Of a stretch of DNA of 64,000 nucleotides, positions 35,130-44,942 are shown one piece after another (positions within the stretch are counted from its first letter, which is position 1; each line of letters opens with the position of its first letter). The notes beneath the pieces are model-generated. The model saw nothing but the letters and a program-made list of their open reading frames with translations. It had not been told where the DNA came from and searched no databases. The stretch is from Maribacter_C sp947494565 (GTDB lineage: Bacteria; Bacteroidota; Bacteroidia; Flavobacteriales; Flavobacteriaceae): assembly GCF_047345415.1 (NCBI RefSeq), contig NZ_JBLFEP010000004.1, positions 1-64,000 of the forward strand. The letters run 5' to 3'. Both the position numbers and the translations under genes were made by a program.

Positions 35130-36085
35130 AAAATACAAGACCCTGGTGGTTATATATTGTAATCATCTTTTTCGTAGTCTTCGGACTTATGGAGTACTTC
35201 ATCGACTCAGGGGACAAACCGGCGATTATCGAGTACCCGATTACCCAATTTTTCCTGTTCGCCATTCTTTTGCTATTGATTGCCGTGGCGCTGATATTGC
35301 AATCAGTGGAGAACATCTCCTTCTTGTCGATGTCAAAAGAGGCGCAAGAACGTTATCTGGAAGCAAAATCCCAAGGTTGGGAATGGAAATGGGGAAAACG
35401 GGTCTATCAAAAGATGCTGGGATCTAAACCCCTCGAAGCAGAAGGAGAGATTATTTTAGACCACAATTACGATGGTATCCGTGAACTGGATAACAAATTA
35501 CCACCATGGTGGGTATATATGTTCTATGCAACCATCATCTTCGGCCTGATCTACTTGATCCGTTTTCATGTGATGAACGACTACGATCAAGACATGGAAT
35601 ACGAACAGGAAGTGGCAGCTGCGCAACTGGAAATCGAAGCCTATAAAAAAACGGCCAAAGACTTGGTCGATGTCAATACCGTAGAAGTATTGACCGACGC
35701 TTCGGACCTCAATGCCGGTAAAAGTATTTTTGAAACCAACTGTGTCGCCTGTCACATGGCCGATGGTGGCGGTGGAATCGGTCCTAATCTTACCGATGAC
35801 AACTGGATCTTGGGTGGCGGTATTAAAAACGTCTTCAATACCATTTCAGAAGGGGGTCGTGACGGTAAGGGAATGGTCGCATGGAAACAGAGTCTAAAAC
35901 CTGCAGAAATGGCGCAAGTGGCAAGCTATGTGCTCACCTTTCAAGGAACGACTGCTGCCAACCCCAAAGCACCTGAAGGGGATATTTGGATAGACCCGGA
36001 CGCACCTGCAAAAGAGACCCCTCCGGTACAAGAAAAAGATTCAACGGCAGTGGTCACCGATTCTACCACGGTAGCCGTAAACTGA
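35126..36085 (+). CDS. ccoP: cbb3 oxidase subunit III, mono-heme CcoP
   Basis: The 319-residue protein has two N-terminal helices, the CcoP N-terminal domain pattern (DGIRELDNKLPPWWVYMFYA, third helix) and one cytochrome c domain with CVACH (Cys206, Cys209, His210). Proteobacterial CcoP has two hemes; here only one CxxCH is present, so the electron entry path is shorter. The C-terminus is a Thr/Pro/Asp-rich tail. It accepts electrons from soluble or membrane cytochromes for the fused CcoNO. Confidence 0.93.
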   Translation: MKNTRPWWLYIVIIFFVVFGLMEYFIDSGDKPAIIEYPITQFFLFAILLLLIAVALILQSVENISFLSMSKEAQERYLEAKSQGWEWKWGKRVYQKMLGSKPLEAEGEIILDHNYDGIRELDNKLPPWWVYMFYATIIFGLIYLIRFHVMNDYDQDMEYEQEVAAAQLEIEAYKKTAKDLVDVNTVEVLTDASDLNAGKSIFETNCVACHMADGGGGIGPNLTDDNWILGGGIKNVFNTISEGGRDGKGMVAWKQSLKPAEMAQVASYVLTFQGTTAANPKAPEGDIWIDPDAPAKETPPVQEKDSTAVVTDSTTVAVN

Positions 36086-36131
36086 AACAATAATTTCCCT
36101 CCTGCAAAGGGGGGATTTAGGGAGTAGCATC

Positions 36132-37550
36132 ATGCCTCAAGACCAAGAGAACTTTAGGGATTCCATAGGAACGATCAACGCCGAGGGCAAACGCGCTTGG
36201 GTTTTTCCCAAAAAACCAAGCGGCCGGTTCTATAAATACCGAAAATGCGTCAGCTATGTTTTGCTTATTTTTTTGATCGCAGCACCCTTTGTAAAAATCA
36301 ACGGCAACCAGTTTTTGATGTTCAATGTCTTGGAACGTCGTTTCAATATTTTCGGTTTTCCTTTCTGGCCACAAGATTTTCACCTCTTTGTCATTTCAAT
36401 GATCATCGGTGTCATCTTTGTTGCCCTATTTACGGTAGCCTTTGGGCGTATTTTTTGTGGATGGATGTGCCCCCAGACCATTTTCCTCGAAATGGTATTT
36501 CGAAGAATCGAATATTGGATCGATGGAGACCGAGGCGCACAGATCAAGTTAGATCGCCAACCTTGGAATGCTGAAAAAATAAGAAAAAGGGGGACGAAGT
36601 GGTTTATCTTTTTCATCATTTCCTTTATCATAGCGAATGTTTTTCTCGCCTATTTGATCGGAAGTGATCGGTTGATCCAGTATGTCACCGACGGCCCCAT
36701 GCAGCATGTAAGCACCATGATATCGTTATTGATATTTACCGGAGTGTTTTTTTGGGTCTTTGCTTGGTTTCGAGAGCAAGTCTGCATCATTGCCTGCCCT
36801 TATGGAAGAATGCAAGGTGTTTTATTGGACAATAAGTCCATTGTTGTTGCCTACGACCATAAAAGAGGGGAAGCTGAAAATGGACGTAAAAAATGGCGAA
36901 AAAACGAAGATCGCAACGTTTTGGGCCATGGAGACTGTATCGATTGTTTTCAATGTGTCAATGTATGCCCGACCGGTATCGATATCAGAAACGGTACGCA
37001 GCTTGAATGCGTTAACTGTACCGCTTGTATTGATGAGTGCGACACTATTATGGAAAAGGTCAACCTGCCCAAAGGACTCATTCGGTACGCTAGTGAAGAT
37101 GAAATCACCAAGAAAGAGAAGTTCAAGTTCACACCCCGCCTAAAAGGCTATACGGCAGTATTGACCATTTTGACCGGCGTTCTGGTCGGGATGCTATTCC
37201 TACGAAATGACCTAGAAGCCAACATCTTACGACTTCCGGGGCAATTGTATGAACACAAGGAAGGTAATATTATCAGTAATGTCTATACCTACAAGTTGGT
37301 CAATAAGACCACCGAAGCGGTAGTTGATGTCAATTTTAAACTCCTATCACACAAAGGAGCTGTAAAACTGGTCCGCAATGAAGACTTCACCGTACCGGCA
37401 CAAGACTTGGCGGAGGGTACCCTGTTCATTGAAATCAATAATGCCGCCATTAAAAGTGATAAGGAAAAAGTAAAAATCGGAGTGTACAGTGATGGAAAGC
37501 TCGTTGAAACGACCACCACGGCATTTTTAGCTCCGAGAAGCTACAATTAA
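36132..37550 (+). CDS. ccoG: CcoG-type membrane ferredoxin, cbb3 oxidase accessory protein
   Basis: The 472-residue protein has about five membrane helices, CGWMCPQTIFLE, IACPYGRMQG and a two-cluster ferredoxin part (CIDCFQCVNVCP, CVNCTACIDEC), then a C-terminal beta domain. CcoG reduces Cu(II) for delivery to the oxidase. A 46-base gap after ccoP contains a short GC stem (CCCTCC/GGGGGG) without a T run. Confidence 0.94.
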   Translation: MPQDQENFRDSIGTINAEGKRAWVFPKKPSGRFYKYRKCVSYVLLIFLIAAPFVKINGNQFLMFNVLERRFNIFGFPFWPQDFHLFVISMIIGVIFVALFTVAFGRIFCGWMCPQTIFLEMVFRRIEYWIDGDRGAQIKLDRQPWNAEKIRKRGTKWFIFFIISFIIANVFLAYLIGSDRLIQYVTDGPMQHVSTMISLLIFTGVFFWVFAWFREQVCIIACPYGRMQGVLLDNKSIVVAYDHKRGEAENGRKKWRKNEDRNVLGHGDCIDCFQCVNVCPTGIDIRNGTQLECVNCTACIDECDTIMEKVNLPKGLIRYASEDEITKKEKFKFTPRLKGYTAVLTILTGVLVGMLFLRNDLEANILRLPGQLYEHKEGNIISNVYTYKLVNKTTEAVVDVNFKLLSHKGAVKLVRNEDFTVPAQDLAEGTLFIEINNAAIKSDKEKVKIGVYSDGKLVETTTTAFLAPRSYN

Positions 37551-37641
37551 TAGCAGCGAAAAGGCCCTGCACTATGCGCAAGGACCTAAATAATAATAAA
37601 CGATTCTTGAAAGAACAGGAATCCAAATAAAGACCTAAACT

Positions 37642-38088
37642 ATGAAACTCAACTGGGGAACTTCGATCGTCATAGCTATCATATCCTTTATCGGCTTCAT
37701 TCTCTTCTTTGTCGTACGCATGAGTACCGATGACAAAGCCAACCACGATTTGGTCACCGAAGACTACTACAGGGCAGAATTGAGTTATCAGGACGAAATC
37801 GATGCGGAGACCAATGCCAAAACCGATGCTGTGCAATTGGTTATCGAAAAAAACACAAACGGCCTCCTCGTAACATTCCCAGAAAAGGTGACCGCAGAAA
37901 AAGTAGAAGGAAAAGTGTTCCTATACAGGCCATCCAATAAGCACTTGGATTTTGACTTTCCAATAAGTCTGTCCAATTCACATTTGCTCATACCTGACAA
38001 ACGCTTGGTGGGTGGCCGTTGGAACATTACGGTTTCTTGGGAATATCAGAATGAAACTTATTTACATAAAGAAAGTATAACGTACTAA
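37642..38088 (+). CDS. fixH: FixH-family protein (CcoH)
   Basis: The 148-residue protein has one N-terminal helix (TSIVIAIISFIGFILFFVV), MSTDDKANHDLVTEDYY next to it, and a beta-rich outer domain ending WNITVSWEYQNETY. FixH proteins assist cbb3 assembly. It follows ccoG and ends 1 base before the SafE-like gene. Confidence 0.9.
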   Translation: MKLNWGTSIVIAIISFIGFILFFVVRMSTDDKANHDLVTEDYYRAELSYQDEIDAETNAKTDAVQLVIEKNTNGLLVTFPEKVTAEKVEGKVFLYRPSNKHLDFDFPISLSNSHLLIPDKRLVGGRWNITVSWEYQNETYLHKESITY

Positions 38089-38089
38089 C

Positions 38090-38794
38090 ATGCTTGTATC
38101 GGCAATCATATTGGGTTTAATGGGTAGTCTTCACTGCGTTGGTATGTGCGGCCCTATCGCCTTTATGCTTCCGGTAGACAGAACCAATGGGTATCGAAAA
38201 TTCGGACAGGTCTTGATCTATCATCTTGGGCGACTTACCGCATATAGCCTTATCGGTTTGGTGTTCGGGTTGCTTGGCAAAGGACTTTATGTCTTTGGAA
38301 TACAACAAAAACTCTCCATCATCATTGGAATAGTAATGATCGTCTTGGTTTTGATCCCTTATAAAAGCATGAAACGTTTTAGTTTGGCAAAACCCGTATA
38401 CCGACTTATTTCAAAAATCAAAAGTCGACTAGGTCAAGAGCTCAAAAAGAAATCGCCCGATACCTTTATCACCATCGGTTTTTTGAACGGCTTTCTTCCC
38501 TGCGGATTGGTATACATGGCCCTGTTTGGAGCAATCGCCATGGGCGATGCGCTCAAGGGAAGTTTATACATGGTCTTGTTTGGGTTAGGTACGGTTCCGC
38601 TCATGACCGCCGCCATTTACTTTAGCGGTCTATTAAAAGGTGCTGTCCGTCAAAACGTGCAACGACTCATACCGGTTTTCATTGTTTTGATCGGTGCGCT
38701 GTTTATTTTACGAGGGTTGGGCCTAGGTATTCCCTACCTCTCCCCCGCTCCAGTTTTGGATATGGTATCCAGTACGGTCGAGTGCCATAACTAA
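38090..38794 (+). CDS. SafE/TauE-like membrane protein of the cbb3 cluster
   Basis: The 234-residue protein has six hydrophobic helices and the start GLMGSLHCVGMCGPIAFMLP, where HCxGMCG is the pattern of the cbb3-linked sulfite exporter-like family; FLPCGLVYMAL is the second repeat. These proteins are thought to handle copper or thiols during oxidase assembly. It lies 10 bases before the next gene. Confidence 0.88.
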   Translation: MLVSAIILGLMGSLHCVGMCGPIAFMLPVDRTNGYRKFGQVLIYHLGRLTAYSLIGLVFGLLGKGLYVFGIQQKLSIIIGIVMIVLVLIPYKSMKRFSLAKPVYRLISKIKSRLGQELKKKSPDTFITIGFLNGFLPCGLVYMALFGAIAMGDALKGSLYMVLFGLGTVPLMTAAIYFSGLLKGAVRQNVQRLIPVFIVLIGALFILRGLGLGIPYLSPAPVLDMVSSTVECHN

Positions 38795-38804
38795 TCAAAC
38801 GCTT

Positions 38805-39293
38805 ATGAAGCCGATACCCAATGACATCGTTTTAAGGCCTCGGTTTCAATTAGAGCTATCAACTCCAAAAGAACAGCTTCTAGAAAGTTTTGAAAAATCG
38901 CAAATACCCCCATTCTTGGTGAAGCGTTTAGACGAACATGTATTTATCAAATTCAGTCCGGAACACAATCATTTCTGGTCTCCGCAACTACATCTAGAAA
39001 TCGACGGTTTGAATGAAACGAGCAGTAAGTTGCACGGGGTTTTTGGACCCAATCCGACCCTATGGACCTTTTTCATGTTTCTACATTTCGGAGTAGCCAC
39101 CATATTCATCATCTTGGGGGTTTGGGCCTATTCAAGTGCCTCGTTGAACAAACCCTACAAATTTCAACTTGTATTGATGGTATTTATGGTACTGTTGTGG
39201 ATAGTGCTCTACATTTTCGGTAGAACCGGAAAACACAAAGGGAAACCACAAATGCAAGAGCTCTACCGTTTTATGATGGGAGTTTTGACGTAA
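38805..39293 (+). CDS. conserved membrane protein downstream of the cbb3 genes
   Basis: The 162-residue protein has a soluble N-terminal part (about 1-80) and two helices (about 90-110 and 118-138). No catalytic motif is seen. It is close behind the SafE-like gene and so is probably part of the same transcript. I do not recognise a named family; a role in oxidase biogenesis is inferred from position. Confidence 0.7.
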   Translation: MKPIPNDIVLRPRFQLELSTPKEQLLESFEKSQIPPFLVKRLDEHVFIKFSPEHNHFWSPQLHLEIDGLNETSSKLHGVFGPNPTLWTFFMFLHFGVATIFIILGVWAYSSASLNKPYKFQLVLMVFMVLLWIVLYIFGRTGKHKGKPQMQELYRFMMGVLT

Positions 39294-39368
39294 CGGTTCA
39301 TGTAAACCTCTTGATCAAAGTGCTTGAACTGATAGACCATCGACATCTACGAACATAAAATAATCATT

Positions 39369-40268
39369 GTGAATACCAATAAAAAGATCCAAAAGAAATA
39401 TGAGGAATTGGGTGAGAATCCTGAAACCTATTTACAAGGTTTACTACATGCAAAGCCCATTGCGTACTGGGATTATGTTGAAGTTGACACCTTATTATCC
39501 CTACAAAAACCTCGTACCGATTTCAAAGATGAAACCATTTTCATTATGTATCATCAGGTAACGGAACTCTTATTAAAAATGATGCGCCATGAAATCAAGC
39601 AGATCGTTGAAGAAAAAAAAGTTGACGAACCATTTTTGATTGAAAAAATAAACCGTCTCAATCGCTATACGACGATGCTTATTACTTCTTTTGATATTAT
39701 GAAAGATGGAATGAACTACGATGACTATAATACCTTCCGAACCACTCTTACCCCGGCAAGTGGTTTTCAAAGTGCCCAGTTCAGATTTATCGAATTGTAT
39801 TGTACGCGTTTAGAAAATCTGGTGAACTCCGAAGGCAAAAAGAGACTGCCAGAGCACCCTACCCTTGAAGAATATTTTGAACAACTGTATTGGAAAGATG
39901 CAGGATTCGACCGTAAATCCCATAAAAAAACATTGACCCTTATCCAGTTTGAAGAAAGATACTTGGAAGAATTAATGATACTTGCCAAGAAAAATAAGGG
40001 TAAGACCATTGAAGATAAAGTATTACAGATTCAAGACCCCTCTGAACACCTCAAGCAAAAACTGAAGGAATTTGACCATCTGTACAACATGAAATGGCCC
40101 ATGGTACATTTAAAAACGGCGCAACACTATTTAAATAGTAAAGGAGAGAACAAAGCCGCGACCGGAGGGTCGGAATGGAAAAAATACTTGCATCCAAAAT
40201 ATCAACAACGAAAATTCTTCCCGTTACTTTGGAGCGAGGAGGAAAAGAAGAATTGGGGTACGGAATAA
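39369..40268 (+). CDS. kynA: tryptophan 2,3-dioxygenase
   Basis: The 299-residue protein matches the heme enzyme that opens the indole ring of tryptophan: DETIFIMYHQVTELLLKMM (active-site His), RFIELYCTRLEN, MVHLKTAQHYL (heme-ligand His region) and ATGGSEWKKYL. It is mostly helical and of normal length. It stands 75 bases behind the membrane protein gene. No other kynurenine pathway gene is in the window. Confidence 0.92.
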   Translation: MNTNKKIQKKYEELGENPETYLQGLLHAKPIAYWDYVEVDTLLSLQKPRTDFKDETIFIMYHQVTELLLKMMRHEIKQIVEEKKVDEPFLIEKINRLNRYTTMLITSFDIMKDGMNYDDYNTFRTTLTPASGFQSAQFRFIELYCTRLENLVNSEGKKRLPEHPTLEEYFEQLYWKDAGFDRKSHKKTLTLIQFEERYLEELMILAKKNKGKTIEDKVLQIQDPSEHLKQKLKEFDHLYNMKWPMVHLKTAQHYLNSKGENKAATGGSEWKKYLHPKYQQRKFFPLLWSEEEKKNWGTE

Positions 40269-40631
40269 GAATTTACACCTGCCCTTCGGTCCTTTGAACC
40301 GAACGTTTCGTAAAAAAGAGCCATACCAGATTCAATGGAATCAGACAACTTGCCAGCACCAAGGTTTAAAATATCCATTGAGAATCGCGATACCCAGCCC
40401 AAAAACGCGATACGTGCGTACGTTTGTACAACGAATTTTAGGTTGTCGGTAGGTCAAAAACCTAGAATAAACGTAAAATCACGCCCTATACAGCTGCTAC
40501 AAAAAAGTAAAGGAACGCTACCCAAGATGTAATTTCAAAGACATCATTTGTTTGCGGTAGGTTCTAGAAATCCTTCAGATAATTTGGTTGTTAACATCGG
40601 ATTGAGAACAGTTAATCAGGCCAAAAAAACC
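40269..40631. other. gene-free stretch before FNR box 5
   Basis: No supportable gene. A 65-codon frame at 40335-40532 lacks any recognisable start or family. ATCAGG at 40616-40621 and CCTGAT at 40630-40635 form a loose inverted repeat that runs into the FNR box; its meaning is unclear. Confidence 0.4.
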
Positions 40632-40674
40632 TGATAAAAATCATGTTTTAGGGGAGGCATAAAGGCCATTTTTG
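40632..40674 (+). promoter_or_regulatory. FNR-type box 5 and -7 element (unknown 598-residue protein)
   Basis: TGATAAAAATCA (40632-40643), 23 bases, then CATTTTTG (40667-40674). The start codon is 79 bases downstream, so the mRNA has a longer leader than in the other four cases. Confidence 0.78.
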
Positions 40675-40752
40675 TACACTACGGACTCCACCTCATGAAC
40701 AAAAATGGCTCGGAGGCACTTAACTCTTTTGAAGAAATCAAAATAACCTTCT

Positions 40753-42549
40753 ATGACTACTGGACATTCTTTTCACATTCCCGTTATGGGCATCGGCTTT
40801 ACCATTGATTCCCCGGTAAAAGTTTCTCAATTCGGTATCGACTCGGTAATATCTCTAGTCGATGATATCCTTCTTGAAAAGTTACGCAAAATGTACTGTG
40901 GTAAGTTCAACCTTCCCTATAACGAGATTACGGACAAAATAGACGATTTCAGGGCATTGCGTATTACTTCGTATCTCGATACGATACAGCATATTGCCCA
41001 AGAAAAATTTGAGGATTTCAAGACGACAACGACCGAAACGGCCAACAGCATCAAACACTACTTCAGTTCACTCCCGGATTCGTCAGTATTCAAACAAGAG
41101 TTTTTTCAGTTGACACGAAACGATTTCAATCTGGAAGACGTCAAAAAGTGGATGAAAGAACATATGCCAATGGGAAGCATCGATGTCAACATCATGACAA
41201 AAGTAGATAAGGAGAACTATATTAAAAAAAAGAAACTACCCGCTGAATTTAATGATGCCCACGCGGCCCTAAGAGGATTTGCAAAAAGCAAATTACATTC
41301 CTCCGTAGTGCTTTCCGCTGGAATGAACCCTAGACTGTATAGCTATTTGGAGCAGTTCGATGCGTTTTTTCCCGATTCCAACGGCTATATCGAAAAGAAA
41401 ATCGTTCTAAAGGTAAGTGATTATCGATCGGCTCTAATACAAGGGAAATTTCTAGCAAAGAAAGGGATTTGGGTATCGGAATACCGTATTGAATCAGGAC
41501 TCAATTGCGGAGGTCATGCCTTTGCCACGGATGGTTACCTTATGGGGCCGATCTTGCAACAATTCAAGGATAATCGAAAGCAATTGATAGTGACGGTCCA
41601 CGAACTCTTGATAAATGCACTTCAACTCAAAGGGCGGACGATACCGAAGCGACCATTGCCTTTAAAAATTACGGCACAAGGGGGTGTTGGTACTGCTGAA
41701 GAGCATCGATTTCTATTGGAAGAATACCAAGTAGATTCCGTGGGTTGGGGTTCAGCCTTCCTTTTGGTTCCCGATGCTACAACGGTAGATAAGGCCACCT
41801 TGAAGAAATTGGTACGGGCCAAGGAAAAAGATCTCTACTTGAGCAATATCTCACCTTTAGGTATCCCTTTCCACAGTTTAAAGGGCAATACCAAAGACAT
41901 TGAAAAAGAAATTCGGATTTCACATGGAAAACCGGGCAGTCCTTGCCCGAAAAAATTCGTCGCCCTCAACAAAGACTTCAAGGAAAATGGTCTCTGCACC
42001 GCTTCGCGGCAATACCAAAATAAAAAACTAGAAGAGTTAGCGACGCTAAACCTCAACAGATCGGAATACGGATACCACTATCAAAAAATCACCGAAAAAT
42101 CGTGTACCTGCGTAGGATTGGGTACGGCTGCCTTGCTCGCATACGATCTTGACACAAAGATTGAGGGAGATGGGGTATCCATATGCCCTGGACCGAACAT
42201 GGCCTATTTTTCGAAGATTACATCACTACAGGATATGATCCGCCATATTTATGGTAAAACGAATATTATGGATCGGACTGACCGCCCTAATATGTTCATC
42301 AAAGAACTCTTCATTTATCTCGACTATTTAAAAGACAAAATTGAAGATACCAGGAAAAGGGTCACCGATCGACAAAAAAAATATATGCTAACGTTTGCTG
42401 CTAATCTTAAAGACGGTATAGCGTATTACCATACCATTTTTGACCGTTTGGGGGCGGACTTTAAAGAGGTCAAATCTCAGTTAGGCCACGATTTGGAAAA
42501 AGGTTCCAGCATCTTACGGTCGTTAGAGGAAGAGATAGCGACGATGTGA
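40753..42549 (+). CDS. unrecognised protein with FMN-barrel-like motifs, FNR-box controlled
   Basis: The 598-residue cytoplasmic protein has no name I can give with confidence. The N-terminus (IPVMGIGFTIDSPVKVSQFG) and the segment AQGGVGTAEEHRFLLEEYQ then VGWGSAFLL (from about 308) resemble the first strand and phosphate-binding loop of FMN-dependent TIM barrels such as nitronate monooxygenase or IMPDH. A C-terminal part has spaced cysteines (GSPCPKK, NGLCTAS, KSCTCVG, SICPG) that could bind a metal cluster. It is placed among universal stress and heme synthesis genes and has an FNR box, which suggests an oxygen-limited redox role. All of this is inference. Confidence 0.7.
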   Translation: MTTGHSFHIPVMGIGFTIDSPVKVSQFGIDSVISLVDDILLEKLRKMYCGKFNLPYNEITDKIDDFRALRITSYLDTIQHIAQEKFEDFKTTTTETANSIKHYFSSLPDSSVFKQEFFQLTRNDFNLEDVKKWMKEHMPMGSIDVNIMTKVDKENYIKKKKLPAEFNDAHAALRGFAKSKLHSSVVLSAGMNPRLYSYLEQFDAFFPDSNGYIEKKIVLKVSDYRSALIQGKFLAKKGIWVSEYRIESGLNCGGHAFATDGYLMGPILQQFKDNRKQLIVTVHELLINALQLKGRTIPKRPLPLKITAQGGVGTAEEHRFLLEEYQVDSVGWGSAFLLVPDATTVDKATLKKLVRAKEKDLYLSNISPLGIPFHSLKGNTKDIEKEIRISHGKPGSPCPKKFVALNKDFKENGLCTASRQYQNKKLEELATLNLNRSEYGYHYQKITEKSCTCVGLGTAALLAYDLDTKIEGDGVSICPGPNMAYFSKITSLQDMIRHIYGKTNIMDRTDRPNMFIKELFIYLDYLKDKIEDTRKRVTDRQKKYMLTFAANLKDGIAYYHTIFDRLGADFKEVKSQLGHDLEKGSSILRSLEEEIATM

Positions 42550-42651
42550 TGCGACAACCCAGCTCAACCTAACTACTTGGTCTTCAAATAAACTTCGCCA
42601 TTGTCTTGAATACACCGGAGCGCAATTAAAACCCGATATTCATCCAGCAGA

Positions 42652-43473
42652 TCAAATCTTAAAGGTGACCACTGGTATTGTAGAATGATTCGATACATCT
42701 TCCCCTATACTTCCCATAAAGAAATGAGAGAGCCCCTTTCGTCCATGGGTCGGAATTCCGATCATATCAGCGCTGATGGTTTCACTAAAATTCAAGATAC
42801 CACTCTGTACACTATAATCATTATAGATTTCTACTTCCAAGCCCGCATTCGCTTTGCTTAAAAACGTATTGATCTGCTCATAGGTATCCTTATGGCTTAG
42901 AAAGTCATCTCCAGGCGTGTTGATATACACCAATTCCAGTTCGGCATTGAGTAGTTTAGCAAAATCCTTGGCCTTATGAAAAGCTGTCAAACTCTCTTCC
43001 TTAAAATCACAGGCAAAAGCAAACCGTTCGACTTTGAAGTCCTTAATTTCTTCCTTGATGACCAAAACCGGTATATCCGCGTTGCGAACTACTTTCTCGG
43101 CATTAGATCCCACAAATATCTCCTTTAAACCATCGGTACCGTGCGAACCCATTACGATCAAGTCGGCACCGTTTTCTTCGGCCACCTCGTTGACCTCACT
43201 AAAAACCTTAAAATGCTTAATAATAGGAGTCACTTTGATACCTTCCAAACAAGGTCGGTCTAAAAATTCACCAAATCTTTTTTCGGCCAGCTTGAGAAGA
43301 AAAACGGTCTGTTCAGGATGAAATCCCTCAGAGGAGGTGATCATGGCCTGATTCAACTCAAGCATATGCAATGCCAAAATCTCGGCATCGTGTTTTTTTG
43401 CCAAGGAAGCGGCAACTTTGATGGCAAATTTAGATTGTTCTGAAAAGTCTACGGGTACGATTATTTTTTTCAT
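42652..43473 (-). CDS. universal stress protein, tandem domains
   Basis: The 273-residue protein has two Usp domains, each with an intact nucleotide motif: MGSHGTDGLKEIFVGSNAEK and PTHGRKGLSHFFMGSIGE. The start is ILPVDFSEQSKFAIK-like (IIVPVDFSEQSKFAIKVAA). It follows hemN by 86 bases on the same strand with no FNR box of its own, so it may be read from the hemN promoter. Confidence 0.9.
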   Translation of the reverse strand: MKKIIVPVDFSEQSKFAIKVAASLAKKHDAEILALHMLELNQAMITSSEGFHPEQTVFLLKLAEKRFGEFLDRPCLEGIKVTPIIKHFKVFSEVNEVAEENGADLIVMGSHGTDGLKEIFVGSNAEKVVRNADIPVLVIKEEIKDFKVERFAFACDFKEESLTAFHKAKDFAKLLNAELELVYINTPGDDFLSHKDTYEQINTFLSKANAGLEVEIYNDYSVQSGILNFSETISADMIGIPTHGRKGLSHFFMGSIGEDVSNHSTIPVVTFKI

Positions 43474-43559
43474 AGAGCACTATTTTTAGTTTAGATACCT
43501 TTGGTCAAAAGAATTTTATTTGAGGGGTTCGATTCGTATTTCATTTATTATGAAGCCCT

Positions 43560-44921
43560 TTAAACGGTCATAGAGAATAATTTAGTTTCCGGGGCCTTTC
43601 GTTGCAAACGCAAGTCAAAGGCCATACAGATATTACGGACAAAAGGCTTGCCTTTAGAAGTTATCTTAAGATGACCTTCACGCATTACGATCAATCCGTC
43701 GGCGGACATTTCGGCCAAGCTGTCCTGTATACTATCCATTTCTGAAAGATAGCCGCGATGGGTGTCCCAAGAAGTTTCGAAGTTGCACATCAAATTCAAG
43801 ATGTGCCTGCGAACGATCTGGTCTTCTTTGTTCAGGATATGTCCTCTGAAAATGGGAATGATATCGTTTTCCACCAAATGCTGATATTCCTCCAGACTCT
43901 TGACGTTCTGGGCAAAACCATACCAGCTGTCACTGATACTCGATGCACCAAGACCTACCATTAAAGAGGTCTTCGATGCGGTATAGCCCATAAAATTCCG
44001 GTGCAGTTTTCCTGCCTCCATCGATTGGTAAAGGGTATCGCTTTCCAAGGCAAAATGATCCATACCGATTTCGTGATAACCTACATCGATGAGTAGCGCC
44101 TTTCCCTTTTCATACTGTTGACGCTTTTCATCAGCAGAGGGCAAATCCGAATCTTTATAACCACGCTGCCCATTACCTTTCATCCAAGGCACATGCGCAT
44201 AGCTATAAAATGCCAAGCGATCTGGTTGCAGTTCCTTCGTTTTTAATATGGTTTCCTCTACATGTTTCAACGTCTGGTGGGGAAGCCCAAAAATAATATC
44301 ATGACCCACAGAGGTATATCCTATTTCCCGAGCCCAATCGGTTACCCGCTTCACATTTTCGAAAGGTTGAACCCGATGAATGGCTTTCTGAACCGTCAGG
44401 TTATAATCTTGCACTCCATAGCTGACCCTTCTGAAACCCACATCATATAGCGCCTGTAAATGCGCACGGGTGGTATTGTTCGGATGCCCTTCAAAACTCA
44501 ATTCCGCGTTCTCCGCCTTATGGGTATATCGGAAAATGCCCATAATGAGTTTTTTTAAATTTTCCGGGGAGAAAAAAGTTGGCGTACCCCCTCCAAGATG
44601 CAACTCCTTAATCATAGCCTTTTCGGAAAAAAGATTGCGGTACAGCTTCCATTCTTTGAGAATTGCATGGACATAAGGCAATTCAACATCGTGTCGTTTG
44701 GTAATTCGCTTATGACAACCGCAGAACGTACACATACTCTCGCAAAACGGTAAGTGAATGTAGAGGCTCATTCCCTCTTTTGAATTGGTCGCCTTGAAAC
44801 TATGGGCTACCGATTCTTCCCATTTCTTTCCGGAAAAAGAATTCAAATCCCAATAAGGAACAGTGGGGTAACTTGTATATCTTGGCCCTGGTATGTTGTA
44901 TTTCTGAACTAAACTGCACAT
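43560..44921 (-). CDS. hemN: oxygen-independent coproporphyrinogen III oxidase
   Basis: The 453-residue radical SAM enzyme has the cluster motif CESMCTFCGC (Cys60, Cys64, Cys67), LHLGGGTPTFFSPENL, and HDIIFGLPHQT. It converts coproporphyrinogen III to protoporphyrinogen IX when oxygen is scarce, supplying heme for cbb3 oxidase. It has an FNR box with the standard 23-base spacing to -7. Confidence 0.95.
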   Translation of the reverse strand: MCSLVQKYNIPGPRYTSYPTVPYWDLNSFSGKKWEESVAHSFKATNSKEGMSLYIHLPFCESMCTFCGCHKRITKRHDVELPYVHAILKEWKLYRNLFSEKAMIKELHLGGGTPTFFSPENLKKLIMGIFRYTHKAENAELSFEGHPNNTTRAHLQALYDVGFRRVSYGVQDYNLTVQKAIHRVQPFENVKRVTDWAREIGYTSVGHDIIFGLPHQTLKHVEETILKTKELQPDRLAFYSYAHVPWMKGNGQRGYKDSDLPSADEKRQQYEKGKALLIDVGYHEIGMDHFALESDTLYQSMEAGKLHRNFMGYTASKTSLMVGLGASSISDSWYGFAQNVKSLEEYQHLVENDIIPIFRGHILNKEDQIVRRHILNLMCNFETSWDTHRGYLSEMDSIQDSLAEMSADGLIVMREGHLKITSKGKPFVRNICMAFDLRLQRKAPETKLFSMTV

Positions 44922-44942
44922 AATTTAATTATAATCTTTCCC

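Noticed and set aside
36093..36118. A GC stem (CCCTCC/GGGGGG) between ccoP and ccoG as a terminator
   Set aside because: The stem is short, relies on a G-T pair and has no T run, so it would not stop transcription of the cbb3 assembly genes.
40335..40532. A 65-codon plus-strand frame in the gap before FNR box 5
   Set aside because: No recognisable start context or domain, and no promoter in front of it.
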